The position numbers and the translations under genes are program-made. DNA of 64,000 nucleotides from assembly GCA_965601475.1 (NCBI GenBank), contig OZ271832.1:4650001-4714000 (forward strand), read 5' to 3'. Below are positions 9,372 to 15,972 of the stretch, piece by piece; position 1 is the stretch's first letter; every line of letters starts with the position of its first letter. The notes under the pieces were generated by a model. That model did not search any database. It was not told where the DNA came from and worked only from the letters and a program-made list of their open reading frames with translations. Origin of the DNA: JAWPMT01 sp965601475 (GTDB lineage: Bacteria > Bacteroidota > Bacteroidia > Cytophagales > Cyclobacteriaceae).

Positions 9372-10739
9372 CATCTTTTCGCGAGACATATCCTCCATCG
9401 AATATTTGATTCCTCCCATACCCAGTCCGGATTGGTCTCTGCCGCCGAAGGGCATCCAGTCTACCCGGAAAGCCGTGTGATCGTTGATCATAACAGCAGC
9501 AGCATTGATCTCGTTGCTGGCTTTGATGGCCAAATCCAGGTCATTCGTGAAGACCGAAGCCTGGAATGCATAGGGGATTTCGTTGGCTTGCGTGATGGCG
9601 TCTTCCAGGTCCGCATAGGCATAGACGCATACTACAGGACCGAATATTTCTTCTTTTGAGACTTTGGAATCTCTTGAAGGATTGAAGAGCACCGTGGGTT
9701 GATACAATGTTTCAGAGATTCGTTTGCCACCGGTGAGCACCTCTGCACCCGCTTCAATGGCCTCATTTACCCAGGTCTCCACCCGATCTACCTCGCGGGG
9801 CAGGATCAGTGGGCCACATTCTGTTTCCTCCTTCACAGGGTCCCCAACTACCAATTTTTCGGCCGCGGTGGCCATTTTTTCAGCGAGCGTTCTCGCGATG
9901 CTGTGGTGCGCGATGACCCTTTGTACGGAGACACATACTTGACCACTGTGATAGAAAGCACCCTTCATCAGGGGCGGCAAAATCTCCTCCAGATCTGCAT
10001 CGGGTCCAATGATCGCCGGGGCTGCCCCGCCATGTTCCAGGGCACAACGGGTGCCAGGAGCTACCTTCGAGCGGAGGTACCAACCTACTCGGGCAGAACC
10101 AATGAAAGACAGGAAGTTGATTCTGGGGTCGGTCACCAGCTTTTCGGCATCTTCGTTGCTGGCAATGAGATACTCGCAATGTCCCTTAGGGAGACCCGCT
10201 TCCTTGAGGATTTCAACCAGCTTGATACAGGATCGTGGTGTAGTGAGTGCGGGCTTCACCACTACAGGCGTACCCACAGCGATAGCTGGAATGGTCTGAT
10301 GCACAATCAAATTCAAAGGATGATTGAAAGCACTGATACTGGAGACCACGCCGATTGGTTCTTTGCGGGTGAAAGCCATTCGATTCGTAGAAGAGGAGGT
10401 ATGTCCCATGGGGATTTCTTCTCCCGTGAATTGTGCCATCTCCTCGATGGCAATCTGCAAACCATTGATGGCGCGAAGCACTTCAACCCTGGAGTCCAGG
10501 TAAGGCTTGCCGCCTTCCTGTGCGGCGATAACGGTGAGTTCATCAATTCGCGAAGACATGATGGCCTTGGCCCTTTCCAGGATGGCTATCCTTTCGTGCT
10601 TGGGGAGCCATTTTTTGCGGTCGTCGAAGATCCCTTTCGCTTTTTCCAGTGCTTTTTCCACCTCGGCTGCTCCTTGCATAGGCAGCTCTTCGATGAGGCT
10701 CAGGTCATAGGGAGAGGTTACTTTGAGTACTTCAGCCAT
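9345..10739 (-). CDS. NAD(P)-dependent aldehyde dehydrogenase
   Basis: Member of the aldehyde dehydrogenase superfamily, oxidising an aldehyde to the acid. The fold motifs are complete: SAFNHPLN with Asn139, FIGSARVG (coenzyme loop), LEHGGAAP with general base Glu235, GQVCVSVQRV with catalytic Cys269, and EIFGPVV. The 464-aa length and Q-V-C-V-S context are closest to the lactaldehyde/non-phosphorylating glyceraldehyde-3-phosphate group, but the substrate is not certain. It starts one nt after the stop of the ThDP enzyme gene, a tight two-gene operon. The 3' end runs 27 nt into the convergent gene. Confidence 0.88.
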   Translation of the reverse strand: MAEVLKVTSPYDLSLIEELPMQGAAEVEKALEKAKGIFDDRKKWLPKHERIAILERAKAIMSSRIDELTVIAAQEGGKPYLDSRVEVLRAINGLQIAIEEMAQFTGEEIPMGHTSSSTNRMAFTRKEPIGVVSSISAFNHPLNLIVHQTIPAIAVGTPVVVKPALTTPRSCIKLVEILKEAGLPKGHCEYLIASNEDAEKLVTDPRINFLSFIGSARVGWYLRSKVAPGTRCALEHGGAAPAIIGPDADLEEILPPLMKGAFYHSGQVCVSVQRVIAHHSIARTLAEKMATAAEKLVVGDPVKEETECGPLILPREVDRVETWVNEAIEAGAEVLTGGKRISETLYQPTVLFNPSRDSKVSKEEIFGPVVCVYAYADLEDAITQANEIPYAFQASVFTNDLDLAIKASNEINAAAVMINDHTAFRVDWMPFGGRDQSGLGMGGIKYSMEDMSREKMLVFKSKHL

Positions 10740-10740
10740 G

Positions 10741-12378
10741 TCAATGATTGTTTTTTTCTGCGAGTCCTTTGATTAGAATCTGGTGATTGAGCGAATAGTC
10801 CACTGGTAGGTCGATGAGGTGTACGCCCGGAGTTTCCAGGCACGATTCCAGGGTCTCCGAGAATCCCTCAGTGCTGGATATTCGGTGACCGTGAGCGCCA
10901 TAAGCCTCGGCATACTTTACAAAATCCGGGTTCTGAAAATCCAAACCGAAATTGGCGAAATCCATGCCCTCCTGCTTCCATTTGATCATACCGTAGGCGC
11001 TGTCGTTGAGGATAATCACGACCAGATCCAATCCCAGCCGTACTGCTGTTTCCAACTCTTGCGAATTCATCATGAAGCCACCATCTCCACAGACCGACAC
11101 CACTTTCCTGTCGGGGTATGTGATTTTGGCACCCATGGCGGAGGGTAGACCCGCACCCATCGTGGCTAATGCATTGTCCAGAAGCAGTGTGTTGGGTTGA
11201 TAGGCCTCGTAGTTACGAGCAAACCAGATTTTGTAAATGCCGTTATCCAGGGTCACAATACCATCCTCGGGCATAAGTTTTCGGATTTCGCTCACTACAC
11301 GCTGCGGCAAGATCGGGAATCGTGTATCGCCGAAATATTTGGTGATGTGACTCTCGACATCTGCTTTCACACTACCGAAGAAATCCAGGTTCCAGTTGGA
11401 CTGGCGGTGGATGTTGTCCGCGAGGTATTGCACACTCTCCGCAATGTCTCCCACCACTTCCACCTGTGGGAAGTAAACCTCATCCACCTGCGCGGTGAAG
11501 TAGTTGATATGCACCACGTTGCAGCCATCCTCTTTCATGAAAAAGGGTGGCTTTTCTATCACGTCGTGACCGATGTTGATGATGAGATCCGCTTCATCTA
11601 TGGCTTCGTGCAGGTAGTCGTTGTCAGAAAGCGCCGCTGTACCCAGGAATTGGGGATGCCTTTCGTCCACTACGCCTTTACCCATTTGCGTATTGAAGAA
11701 GTATATGCCGGATTGGTCTAGCAGGCTTTCAAGCGCCTGACTGGTACGGTTGCGGTTGCCGCTGGCCCCAATCAAGATCAGCGGTTTACGGGAGAGGTGG
11801 ATCATCTCCAGTGCCGCATCCATGGCTTTCTTGTCCGGTAGTGGCCTGCGTTGATAGCTTCGGGCAAATACCTTGTCTTCCACGTCTTCCGCCGCAATGT
11901 CCTCTGGCAGTTCGAGGTGTACGGCACCGGGTCGCTCTTCAGTAGCCAGCCGGAAGGCTTCGCGTACGAGCGCCGGTATGTTGTTTCCGTTCACGATTTG
12001 TCGGGTAAACTTCGTCAGCGGCCGCATCATGTCCACGATGTCCAAGATCTGAAAACGGCCCTGCTTGCTCTTCTTGATCGGTTTTTGCCCTGTGATCATC
12101 AGCAAGGGCATACCGCCCAGCTGTGCATAAGCTGCCGCCGTTACGAAGTTCGTGGCGCCAGGTCCCAGGGTCGAAAGGCACACACCCGGCTTACCGGTCA
12201 ACCGGCCATATGTCGCTGCCATAAAGGCTGCGCCCTGTTCGTGGCGGGTGAGTATAAGCTTGATGGGTGAGTCTTTGAGCGATTCGAGAAAATCGAGGTT
12301 TTCTTCTCCTGGTATGCCGAAGATGTATTCCACTTCTTCGTTTTCCAGGCACTTGATAAAAAGGTCAGATGCCTTCAT
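10741..12378 (-). CDS. ThDP-dependent acetolactate synthase large subunit-like enzyme
   Basis: Thiamine-diphosphate enzyme of the acetohydroxyacid synthase group. Seen: N-terminal FGIPGEENLDFLESL with the catalytic Glu, GPGATNFVTAAAYAQLGGMPLLMITGQ, and the C-terminal ThDP/Mg motif from GDGGFMMN to the Asn of LNDSAYGMI. The in-frame reading extends upstream to 12474, but MKASDLFIKCLENEEVEYI at 12378 matches the family N terminus. No small regulatory subunit gene is near, and the partner is an aldehyde dehydrogenase, so it may be a catabolic AlsS-type enzyme or a related decarboxylase rather than IlvB. Which of these is right cannot be settled here. Confidence 0.82.
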   Translation of the reverse strand: MKASDLFIKCLENEEVEYIFGIPGEENLDFLESLKDSPIKLILTRHEQGAAFMAATYGRLTGKPGVCLSTLGPGATNFVTAAAYAQLGGMPLLMITGQKPIKKSKQGRFQILDIVDMMRPLTKFTRQIVNGNNIPALVREAFRLATEERPGAVHLELPEDIAAEDVEDKVFARSYQRRPLPDKKAMDAALEMIHLSRKPLILIGASGNRNRTSQALESLLDQSGIYFFNTQMGKGVVDERHPQFLGTAALSDNDYLHEAIDEADLIINIGHDVIEKPPFFMKEDGCNVVHINYFTAQVDEVYFPQVEVVGDIAESVQYLADNIHRQSNWNLDFFGSVKADVESHITKYFGDTRFPILPQRVVSEIRKLMPEDGIVTLDNGIYKIWFARNYEAYQPNTLLLDNALATMGAGLPSAMGAKITYPDRKVVSVCGDGGFMMNSQELETAVRLGLDLVVIILNDSAYGMIKWKQEGMDFANFGLDFQNPDFVKYAEAYGAHGHRISSTEGFSETLESCLETPGVHLIDLPVDYSLNHQILIKGLAEKNNH

Positions 12379-12516
12379 TGGGTTCTGAGGGGTTTTGATT
12401 TGAAGATAGTATTTCCACGTACAATCAAACAGTCGTGCCAGTGAAAAAAGTTTTGGACGCCCAGGCATTGTCAAGTCCCAGACAGAAATCGTGTGAAATA
12501 GTGTGAAGGTGAATGT

Positions 12517-12706
12517 CCCATTGCAAGTAAATTTTATGAGAGGATTGGGGGCTTTACCGGCTATCCGTTGTACCTCGGCCGCGCCATCTGCCCGCCAGCC
12601 TTGCCGGGTGCCACTGCTATCCGGAGCCCGGCGCTACTGCAATAACAGGCTCATTAGTCCAATAAAAAAGGTGGCTTCTGGACATGTTTCGAAGGGCATG
12701 TCGAGG
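12517..12706. repeat. 190-bp repeat, copy 1
   Basis: First of two direct copies (the other is 12895-13085). They differ by roughly ten substitutions and one indel by eye. The body is GC-rich, carries no convincing reading frame, and starts CCCATTGCAAGTAA. Its right end is an L-type hairpin of the island (12678-12706). It is not similar to any element I can name. Confidence 0.85.
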
Positions 12707-12889
12707 TATAGATCAATGAAGATTTCCAAATCTCCACATAACACTCAAGCGAACGATAACCGGCCAATACCTATGGATTGGTGATTTGAAGCTGAGACCA
12801 CGACGATTTCAGACGACCAGCTGTCAAGCTGGATCAAAAATCCAGCATATCTAGCTTCCAGATGCCCTTCGGAACATCTCGAAGAGCCC
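12678..12889. repeat. BIME-like composite element 1 (longest form)
   Basis: Composite of an L hairpin at 12678-12706 (loop TTTCGAAGGG, one stem mismatch), an internal stem-loop pair around 12820-12847 (CCAGC...GCTGG and GCTGG...CCAGC share an arm) and an R hairpin at 12855-12884 (one stem mismatch). It still holds about 48 bp between the L loop and CAAGCGAAC that is missing from copies 2 and 3, so it is nearer the ancestral form. It lies upstream of the ThDP enzyme gene. Confidence 0.75.
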
Positions 12890-12894
12890 TATTA

Positions 12895-13085
12895 CCCATT
12901 GCAAGTAAATTTTATGAGAGGATTGGGGGGCTTTACCGGCTATCCGTTGTACCTCGGCCGCGCCACCTGCCGGCCAGCCTTGCTGGGTGCCACTGCTATC
13001 CGGAGCCCGGCGCTACTGCAATACCAGGCTCATTAGTCCAATAGAAAAGGTGGCTGCTGGACATGCTCCCAAGGGCATGTCGAAG
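12895..13085. repeat. 190-bp repeat, copy 2
   Basis: Second direct copy of the repeat at 12517-12706. It too ends in an L-type hairpin (about 13058-13086), here with a decayed loop and stem. It runs to about 40 bp before the yfiT-like start codon, so it may contribute to that gene's upstream region. Confidence 0.85.
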
Positions 13086-13122
13086 TGCTGCTTCTTTCGC
13101 AGAATCTGCCGATATTTCCCCT

Positions 13123-13659
13123 ATGGACATCGAAGCACTGAAATACCCCATCGGTAAACCCAATATCCCCAAAGCCGTCGACCAGCAGCAACTCAACGCC
13201 TGGATCGACGCTATCGAAGCCTTGCCGCAGAAGCTAACCGCATTGGTAGAACCCCTATCCGAGGAGCAACTGGCCACACCCTACCGGCCCGGCGGCTGGA
13301 CTGTCCGGCAGACCGTCAATCACCTGGGAGATAGCCACCTCAACAGCTATGTGAGGTTCAAGTGGGCTCTGACCGAAGACCAACCCACCATCAAAGCCTA
13401 TGATCAGGATGCATGGTCCGATCTTTTCGATACCCGTGAAGGCGATATGACGCTGGCACTCAACTTCCTGACGGCATTACATGCCAGGTGGGTATACTTG
13501 CTGCGGGGGTTGACCGAGGAGCAATGGAACAGACGATTCAAGCACCCTGAGAGCGGTCGCACTTTCGGTCTCCGCAAAAACGTGGGGTTGTATGTATGGC
13601 ATGGAGAGCATCACTACCGACACATTGCAGACCTGGCAAGAAGAGAGGGGTGGGAGTGA
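13123..13659 (+). CDS. YfiT/BstA-type DinB superfamily protein (putative metal-dependent hydrolase or thiol transferase)
   Basis: DinB-fold four-helix protein of the YfiT group, some of which are bacillithiol S-transferases. Conserved blocks: YPIGKPNIP at the N terminus, PYRPGGWTVRQTVNHLGDSHLNSYVRFKWALTED, LHARWVYLLRGL, and WHGEHHYRHI near the C terminus, which supplies metal-binding His residues. Family members often have HH where this one reads NH (VRQTVNHLGDSH). The start at 13123 (MDIEALKYP) fits family N termini; the in-frame ATG at 13063 lies in a repeat. It sits alone between repeats, and its stop codon is inside the sequence shared with the element at 15973. 178 aa is the usual length. 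Confidence 0.88.
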   Translation: MDIEALKYPIGKPNIPKAVDQQQLNAWIDAIEALPQKLTALVEPLSEEQLATPYRPGGWTVRQTVNHLGDSHLNSYVRFKWALTEDQPTIKAYDQDAWSDLFDTREGDMTLALNFLTALHARWVYLLRGLTEEQWNRRFKHPESGRTFGLRKNVGLYVWHGEHHYRHIADLARREGWE

Positions 13660-13833
13660 GGACATAGCTCCTCGACATGTTCCGAAGGGCACAAGCGAAC
13701 CATATGCGGCCAATATCTATGGATTAGTGATTCAAAGCCGAGACCATGACCATTTCCGACGACCAGCTGTCAGGCTGGATTAAAATCCAGCAATATCTAG
13801 CTTCGAGATGCCCTTCGGAACATCTCGAAGAGC
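13648..13833. repeat. BIME-like composite element 2
   Basis: Fills the gap between the convergent yfiT-like gene and the membrane protein gene. It has a half L hairpin at 13670-13690 (left arm CCTCGACATG and loop TTCCGAAGGG, right arm replaced by CACAAGCG), the internal hairpins at 13763-13791, and a perfect R hairpin at 13801-13830: CTTCGAGATG, loop CCCTTCGGAA, CATCTCGAAG. It is almost the same as the element at 15973-16159 (about a dozen differences by eye). Placement between two 3' ends would let it act as a bidirectional terminator. Confidence 0.85.
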
Positions 13834-13846
13834 ACAGAGGACCTCA

Positions 13847-14689
13847 TCAATCCCGCTTCCGAAGGTACGTTCGGTCATCGATTTTCATTTGATACTTGGA
13901 CTCACGCAGTGCTTTGCTTGTTCGGACAAATTCGTATGATCCGTATTTTTTTGACTTCAAAGATCCCAGTATAGTTTGTCCGTTCTTTCTTGAGATTTCT
14001 TTCAGTTTGACTTTCTTCAGTCGGCTCGTCAGCTCATCGATGTAGGAGACATCGACCAATAGATGCCCAAGCAGTTTGTGGCATTTGAAGTCAATCGAGT
14101 CCGCCACAATGGCTATGACCCATTTGTTTTCCAGAACCTGGACGGAATCCTCGCGGACTGCCTGGAGTCTTTCTCCATCGAAGGAGAAATCTAATGCATT
14201 GGCAAACCTCGTCCCGATAATAACAAATTCCGGGCCTTGCTGATAGTAGGCGCTTCCGAGGAAGGACATGTTTTTGGATACTACCAAGGTGGTATTGCTG
14301 AGTGAATCAAATGAGAAGGACAGCATAGGAGGTAGGAGGTCGCCAGAGGCCAAAATATAGTCATGATCACTGCTGTATTGTTCGATGAGGAGTTGATGGA
14401 AGTTTTCAAGTCGCCATTGAATGATGTATGGTTTTATCAAGGAGAGGTACAGAAAAAATCCGACAAAGCCGATCAGCACAGTCAGCTTCAAAAGCTGAAA
14501 GAATCTCATGTCATGAATTGACTTGAACCGCGGTTTGTTCAAAACCTCCTCTCTCGTAAGTTGAGGAGAATTGGGGTCGTGCTTTGGTTTTGGAGTATCA
14601 TTCCCATAGCGCTCCTTGATCTTTTTGAATGATTCTTTAGGCTTTCGCTTGTAATCCTCTTTCCTCATTCCAAAACCCATGTAGCCCAT
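13847..14689 (-). CDS. Membrane protein of unknown function with GYMGFGM N terminus
   Basis: Not recognised. Starting at ATG 14689 the protein has 280 aa: a very basic cytoplasmic N terminus (MGYMGFGMRKEDYKRKPKES), one transmembrane helix at about 66-88 (VLIGFVGFFLYLSLI), and an extracytoplasmic beta-rich domain of about 190 residues ending in a basic tail. Reading can be extended upstream to 14782 but those codons are weak and cross into the tandem-array region. It is convergent with the yfiT-like gene and its 3' end lies just after composite element 2. From memory, similar 'MG-MGFGM' N termini occur in other Cytophagales proteins of unknown role; this should be searched. Confidence 0.65.
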   Translation of the reverse strand: MGYMGFGMRKEDYKRKPKESFKKIKERYGNDTPKPKHDPNSPQLTREEVLNKPRFKSIHDMRFFQLLKLTVLIGFVGFFLYLSLIKPYIIQWRLENFHQLLIEQYSSDHDYILASGDLLPPMLSFSFDSLSNTTLVVSKNMSFLGSAYYQQGPEFVIIGTRFANALDFSFDGERLQAVREDSVQVLENKWVIAIVADSIDFKCHKLLGHLLVDVSYIDELTSRLKKVKLKEISRKNGQTILGSLKSKKYGSYEFVRTSKALRESKYQMKIDDRTYLRKRD

Positions 14690-14759
14690 ATGTCCAAAAT
14701 TTTGGCTTTGGTCCAAGATAACGCACAGAATGCAGACTGGGTGTCTGGCTGGCGCTGTT

Positions 14760-15219
14760 TGGATCCGCGTTGTACAGTTCATACCTGAAGTCTATTAGTG
14801 GAAGGCTAAACCAGCTGTCGGGCTGGATTAAAAATCCAGCCATATCTGGCTTCGAGATGCCCTTCGGAACATCTCGAAGAGCTCTTGTGGATCTGCGTTG
14901 CTACAGTCAATGTCTGATGCCCTTTAGTGAAAGGCTGCGGTCGCTTAGTGAATGTCTGAGGTCCTACAGTGAAGTTCTGGGGTGTGTTCGTTGATGTTTG
15001 TGTTACTACAGTCAATGGCTCTGTTCCTACAGTTGAAGGTTGAGTTGGGCCAGTTGCATGCTGCGGTACTATAGTCAATGCCTGAGGTCCCTCAGTGAGA
15101 GACTGCGTCGTCTCGGTCAACAATCACGGCATCACAGTGAAACGTTGCACGATCTCGGTTGAGAATTGCGTCGTGATAGTGGAGTTCCGCGCTTTTGTAG
15201 TGATTTGTTGCGACTCAAT
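14760..15219. repeat. Degenerate 21-bp tandem array, interrupted by an R-hairpin element
   Basis: Fifteen units in exact 21-bp register, marked by AGT (or GGT/CGT) starting at 14905, 14926, 14947 and so on every 21 bp to 15199. A loose consensus is tacAGTsaatgyctgaggtcc. Units differ a lot from each other, yet no indel is found across about 315 bp. Two more units (AGT at 14776 and 14797) lie left of the hairpin element at 14808-14884. The stretches 14760-14807 and 14889-14937 are diverged direct copies, so the element sits inside a once longer array. No spacers are present, so it is not CRISPR. Confidence 0.85.
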
Positions 15220-15264
15220 AGCGCGGATCAGAAGAGATTTAGATATCTCAAAAAAGAAGCCCAT
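14806..15264 (-). pseudogene. Possible broken heptapeptide-repeat reading frame across the 21-bp array
   Basis: On the minus strand an ATG at 15264 opens a frame beginning MGFFFEISKSLLIRAIES, then runs into seven-residue repeats such as STITTQF, STEIVQR. A TGA at 15124-15126 stops it after 46 codons. The same frame then continues for about 105 codons as LTETTQS, LTEGPQA, LTIVPQH, STVGTEP, LTVVTQT, FTVGPQT, FTKGHQT, with Thr at position 2 and usually Gln at position 6. It could be a decayed repeat protein, or just non-coding DNA whose period is a multiple of three. No start signals are obvious; I do not claim a function. Confidence 0.35.
14808..14884. repeat. Partial BIME-like element (internal hairpins plus R hairpin)
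   Basis: Right half of the composite element only. The internal double hairpin is at 14811-14840 and a perfect R hairpin at 14850-14879. It lies within the 21-bp array, between two diverged 48-bp direct copies of array sequence. Confidence 0.8.
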
Positions 15265-15288
15265 AAACCCATTTTGGCTTCCATAGCT

Positions 15289-15318
15289 CCTCGACATGTT
15301 CCGAAGGGCATGTCGAGG
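15289..15318. repeat. Perfect L-type hairpin upstream of the RAYT gene
   Basis: CCTCGACATG, loop TTCCGAAGGG, CATGTCGAGG: a perfect 10-bp stem. The loop is the exact reverse complement of the R-hairpin loop, and the stem differs from the R stem by paired substitutions. This is the only undamaged L hairpin in the island, 74 nt before the RAYT start codon. Confidence 0.85.
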
Positions 15319-15353
15319 TACAGATCAATGGAGATTTTAGATCTCCCAACACT

Positions 15354-15375
15354 GGTTCAAGCGTCCGCTTGGACC
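15354..15375. repeat. Left flanking palindrome of the RAYT gene
   Basis: GGTTCAAGCG, spacer TC, CGCTTGGACC: a 10-bp stem with one T-G pair. It lies 17 nt before the RAYT start codon, with a counterpart in inverted relation just after the stop (15941-15962). It may be the recognition or end sequence of the transposase unit. Confidence 0.75.
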
Positions 15376-15392
15376 TTTTGTAACTTGCTGCC

Positions 15393-15941
15393 GTGAGCAG
15401 GAAATATAAATTTAGAGATCAAGAGAGCTTATACTTCGTGAGCTTTGCCACTGTTCATTGGATTGACTTGTTCGTTCGGCCCGAATACTCGGAAATTTTA
15501 CTTGAGAGTTTAGCGCATTGTCAGGAGAAAAAAGGTCTGGAAATCTGGGCTTGGTGCATTATGCCTAGCCATGTTCATCTCATCATTGGAACCAAAGGCC
15601 GGCCCATGCAGGACATTCTGCGCGATTTCAAGAGCTTTACCTCTAAAAAACTAAGAGAGGAGATAACGGCTAATCCATCTGAAAGTAGGCGAGAATGGAT
15701 TATTTGGATGATGGAAAGGGCAGGCCAAAGGAACGCAAACAACAACGGATGGCAGTTGTGGCAACAGCACAACCACCCAATAGAATTAAGCAATAGCCAA
15801 ATGTTCACTCAAAGACTGGAATACTTGCATTCTAATCCGGTAGTTTCAGGTTTTGTAGATGAAGCGGAACATTGGATATACAGCAGTGCCATTGATTATG
15901 CGGGAGGAAAAGGCAGATTGGACATATGCATTGCGGAATAG
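15393..15941 (+). CDS. REP-associated tyrosine transposase (RAYT, Y1/HUH family)
   Basis: Single-strand DNA transposase of the IS200/IS605-related RAYT group, domesticated enzymes linked to spread of REP/BIME hairpins. It shows the HUH motif H60-V-H62 in IMPSHVHLIIG and the conserved Y144LHSNPV block with the probable nucleophile Tyr144, followed by the usual WIYSSA. At 182 aa it is full length, and no frameshift is seen. The start codon is GTG at 15393; no ATG precedes the conserved MSRKYKF start. It is a single gene with no TnpB partner and no IS605-type ends; instead it is flanked by palindromes and surrounded by REP-like hairpins, as expected for a RAYT. Likely functional. Confidence 0.93.
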   Translation: MSRKYKFRDQESLYFVSFATVHWIDLFVRPEYSEILLESLAHCQEKKGLEIWAWCIMPSHVHLIIGTKGRPMQDILRDFKSFTSKKLREEITANPSESRREWIIWMMERAGQRNANNNGWQLWQQHNHPIELSNSQMFTQRLEYLHSNPVVSGFVDEAEHWIYSSAIDYAGGKGRLDICIAE

Positions 15942-15962
15942 GCACAAGCGGACGCTTGCGCC
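15941..15962. repeat. Right flanking palindrome of the RAYT gene
   Basis: GGCACAAGCG, spacer GA, CGCTTGCGCC, a 10-bp stem with one mismatch, beginning at the last base of the RAYT stop codon. The core CAAGCGGACGCTTG is the exact reverse complement of the left core CAAGCGTCCGCTTG, so the gene is bounded by inverted repeats. Confidence 0.75.
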
Positions 15963-15972
15963 AGAACTGGAA

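Noticed and set aside
9699..10772. A 357-codon open frame on the plus strand opposite the aldehyde dehydrogenase gene.
   Set aside because: Its product resembles no known family, while the minus strand encodes a complete ALDH with all active-site residues; it is an antisense shadow.
12503..13044. Open frames of 60-93 codons through the 190-bp repeats.
   Set aside because: They cross repeat ends, differ between copies by frame, and show no conserved protein pattern.
13063..13122. Upstream ATG for the yfiT-like gene.
   Set aside because: Lies in a repeat and adds 20 residues absent from the family's N terminus.
14881..15219. The regular array looked at first like a CRISPR.
   Set aside because: Units are directly adjacent with no spacers, are too short (21 bp) and too variable, and no cas genes are present.
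15393..15941. IS200/IS605 insertion sequence with left and right ends.
   Set aside because: The protein is of the RAYT group; no TnpB and no IS605-type end hairpins were found, only short palindromes and REP-like repeats.
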